From Paenibacillus baekrokdamisoli (GTDB lineage Bacteria > Bacillota > Bacilli > Paenibacillales > Paenibacillaceae): a DNA stretch of 64,000 bases. The translations under genes and the position numbers were made by a program. Below are positions 63,413 through 64,000 of this stretch, in pieces; positions within the stretch are counted from its first letter, which is position 1, and each line of letters begins with the position of its first letter. Location of the stretch: positions 1,488,001 through 1,552,000 of the forward strand of contig NZ_AP019308.1 in assembly GCF_003945345.1 (NCBI RefSeq). The letters are read 5' to 3'. Under the pieces are notes generated by a model, which worked only from the letters and a program-made list of their open reading frames with translations, made no database searches and was not told the DNA's origin.

Positions 63413-64000
63413 TTGAAAAGTACAAGAGTACTGCAAAAATATGCATTAACAATTGCCATGACTGCAATCGCTGTGCTGCTTATTTTCCCTATTATAATCA
63501 CATTCACCAATTCATTGCTGACAGAGCAGGAAATCAGTATTAATTATGGGTTGATAGGGAAAATGAACGAAACAGCTGCAGGAACAGCGAATCCTTTTAT
63601 TAATTTAAAGCTGCTGCCAGATCAAGTCTCGCTGGAGCAGTATGGCAAAATATTAATTAATAGCCCTAAATATCTAACTATGTTTTGGAATTCGGTATTC
63701 ATGGTGGTGCCGATTATCATCGGACAGACGCTAGTATCAGCGCTTGCTGCGTACGCGTTTGGTAAGCTGCAATTCCGGGGACGAGAATCGTTGTTTCTCA
63801 TCTATGTCTTAACGATGCTCATGCCGTTTCAAGTAACGCTGGTGCCGAATTATATTATGGCCGATAAGCTTGGGTTGCTGAATAGTACGAATGCCATTAT
63901 ATTACCTGGGATATTTGCTGCTTTCGGCGTGTTTATGCTCAGGCAGTCCATGCTGCATATTCCGTACACCTATATTGAAGCAGCGAAGATGGACGGAGCT
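63413..64000 (+). CDS. Carbohydrate ABC transporter permease, MalG type (3' truncated by window edge)
   Basis: 196 codons from TTG 63413 (GGGGGAATC upstream) to the last base, still open. N-terminal KSTRVLQKYALTIAMTAIAV; then FWNSVFMVVPIIIGQTLVSA and AAYAFGKLQFRGRESLFLIY, and at the edge the start of the coupling motif YIEAAKMDGA. An extra loop of about 60 residues between helix 1 and 2 (LLTEQEISINYGLIGKMNET ...) is typical of this subfamily. It pairs with the upstream MalF-type permease. Confidence 0.88.
   Translation, partial: MKSTRVLQKYALTIAMTAIAVLLIFPIIITFTNSLLTEQEISINYGLIGKMNETAAGTANPFINLKLLPDQVSLEQYGKILINSPKYLTMFWNSVFMVVPIIIGQTLVSALAAYAFGKLQFRGRESLFLIYVLTMLMPFQVTLVPNYIMADKLGLLNSTNAIILPGIFAAFGVFMLRQSMLHIPYTYIEAAKMDGA

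Noticed and set aside
1..64000. CRISPR array, prophage, integrase, transposase, rRNA operon or replication origin
   Set aside because: None of the expected repeats, protein motifs or conserved RNA sequences was seen. The two dispersed repeat families are not spaced like CRISPR repeats.

Overview
The window looks like part of a spore-forming Firmicute chromosome, most likely Paenibacillus or a close relative. Supporting signs are moderate GC, strong GGAGG-type ribosome sites, frequent TTG/GTG starts, RNase J, a DUF2642 protein, DUF3243 and DUF2935 proteins, several copper-amine-oxidase-type stalk domains, an S-layer-homology remnant and a lipoteichoic-acid-synthase-like enzyme. No rRNA, intact tRNA, CRISPR array, transposase, integrase or phage gene was seen.

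Layout. 1-7.0 kb: the 3' end of a HelD-type helicase, a GNAT acetyltransferase, a small NAD(P)-binding protein, a repeat-bearing acidic protein, gpmA, a beta-propeller lipoprotein and a DUF3243 protein. 7.0-14.3 kb: deoxynucleoside salvage, with tdk on the minus strand facing deoR, followed by deoC-nupC-deoB-deoD-pdp. This is a full set for uptake, phosphorolysis and catabolism of deoxynucleosides, with a candidate DeoR operator before deoC. 14.4-24.6 kb: housekeeping and envelope genes (DUF421, DUF2935, ABC-F, L,D-transpeptidase, LysR with a divergent alpha/beta hydrolase, lspA, a spermidine-synthase-like protein, rnjA). 24.6-29.9 kb: a regulator with a GGDEF-like and a winged-helix domain, then an SDR, a DapA-like aldolase and both subunits of L-serine dehydratase. 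This looks like an uncharacterised catabolic unit. 30-34 kb: a decayed zone around an LTA-synthase-like gene.

34.4-64 kb: PadR with a HAAS-SEDS membrane protein, small secreted or lipoproteins, TetR with a divergent membrane protein, a complete oligopeptide ABC transporter, an Rrf2 regulator, a beta-lactamase-fold hydrolase, two MFS transporters, a DoxX operon, an ArsB/NhaD permease with an attenuator-like leader, and the start of a sugar ABC transporter. This half is full of decaying genes: GNAT, a CYP102-type reductase tail, an SLH protein, a TmrB-like kinase, a methyltransferase, a luciferase-like monooxygenase, a VanS-like kinase and a VanY-like carboxypeptidase. Several keep both ends but have lost the middle.

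Two dispersed repeat families stand out. One is a roughly 97-bp two-hairpin element in three copies with a conserved loop-to-linker complementarity. The other is a 162-bp MITE-like element with GGGGCTGTC ends, in two full copies and one half copy, whose core is a terminator-like hairpin. A third signal is an operator-like motif shared by the rrf2 promoter and three sites upstream of doxX, 7 kb away. All assignments come from reading the sequence; no database search was run.
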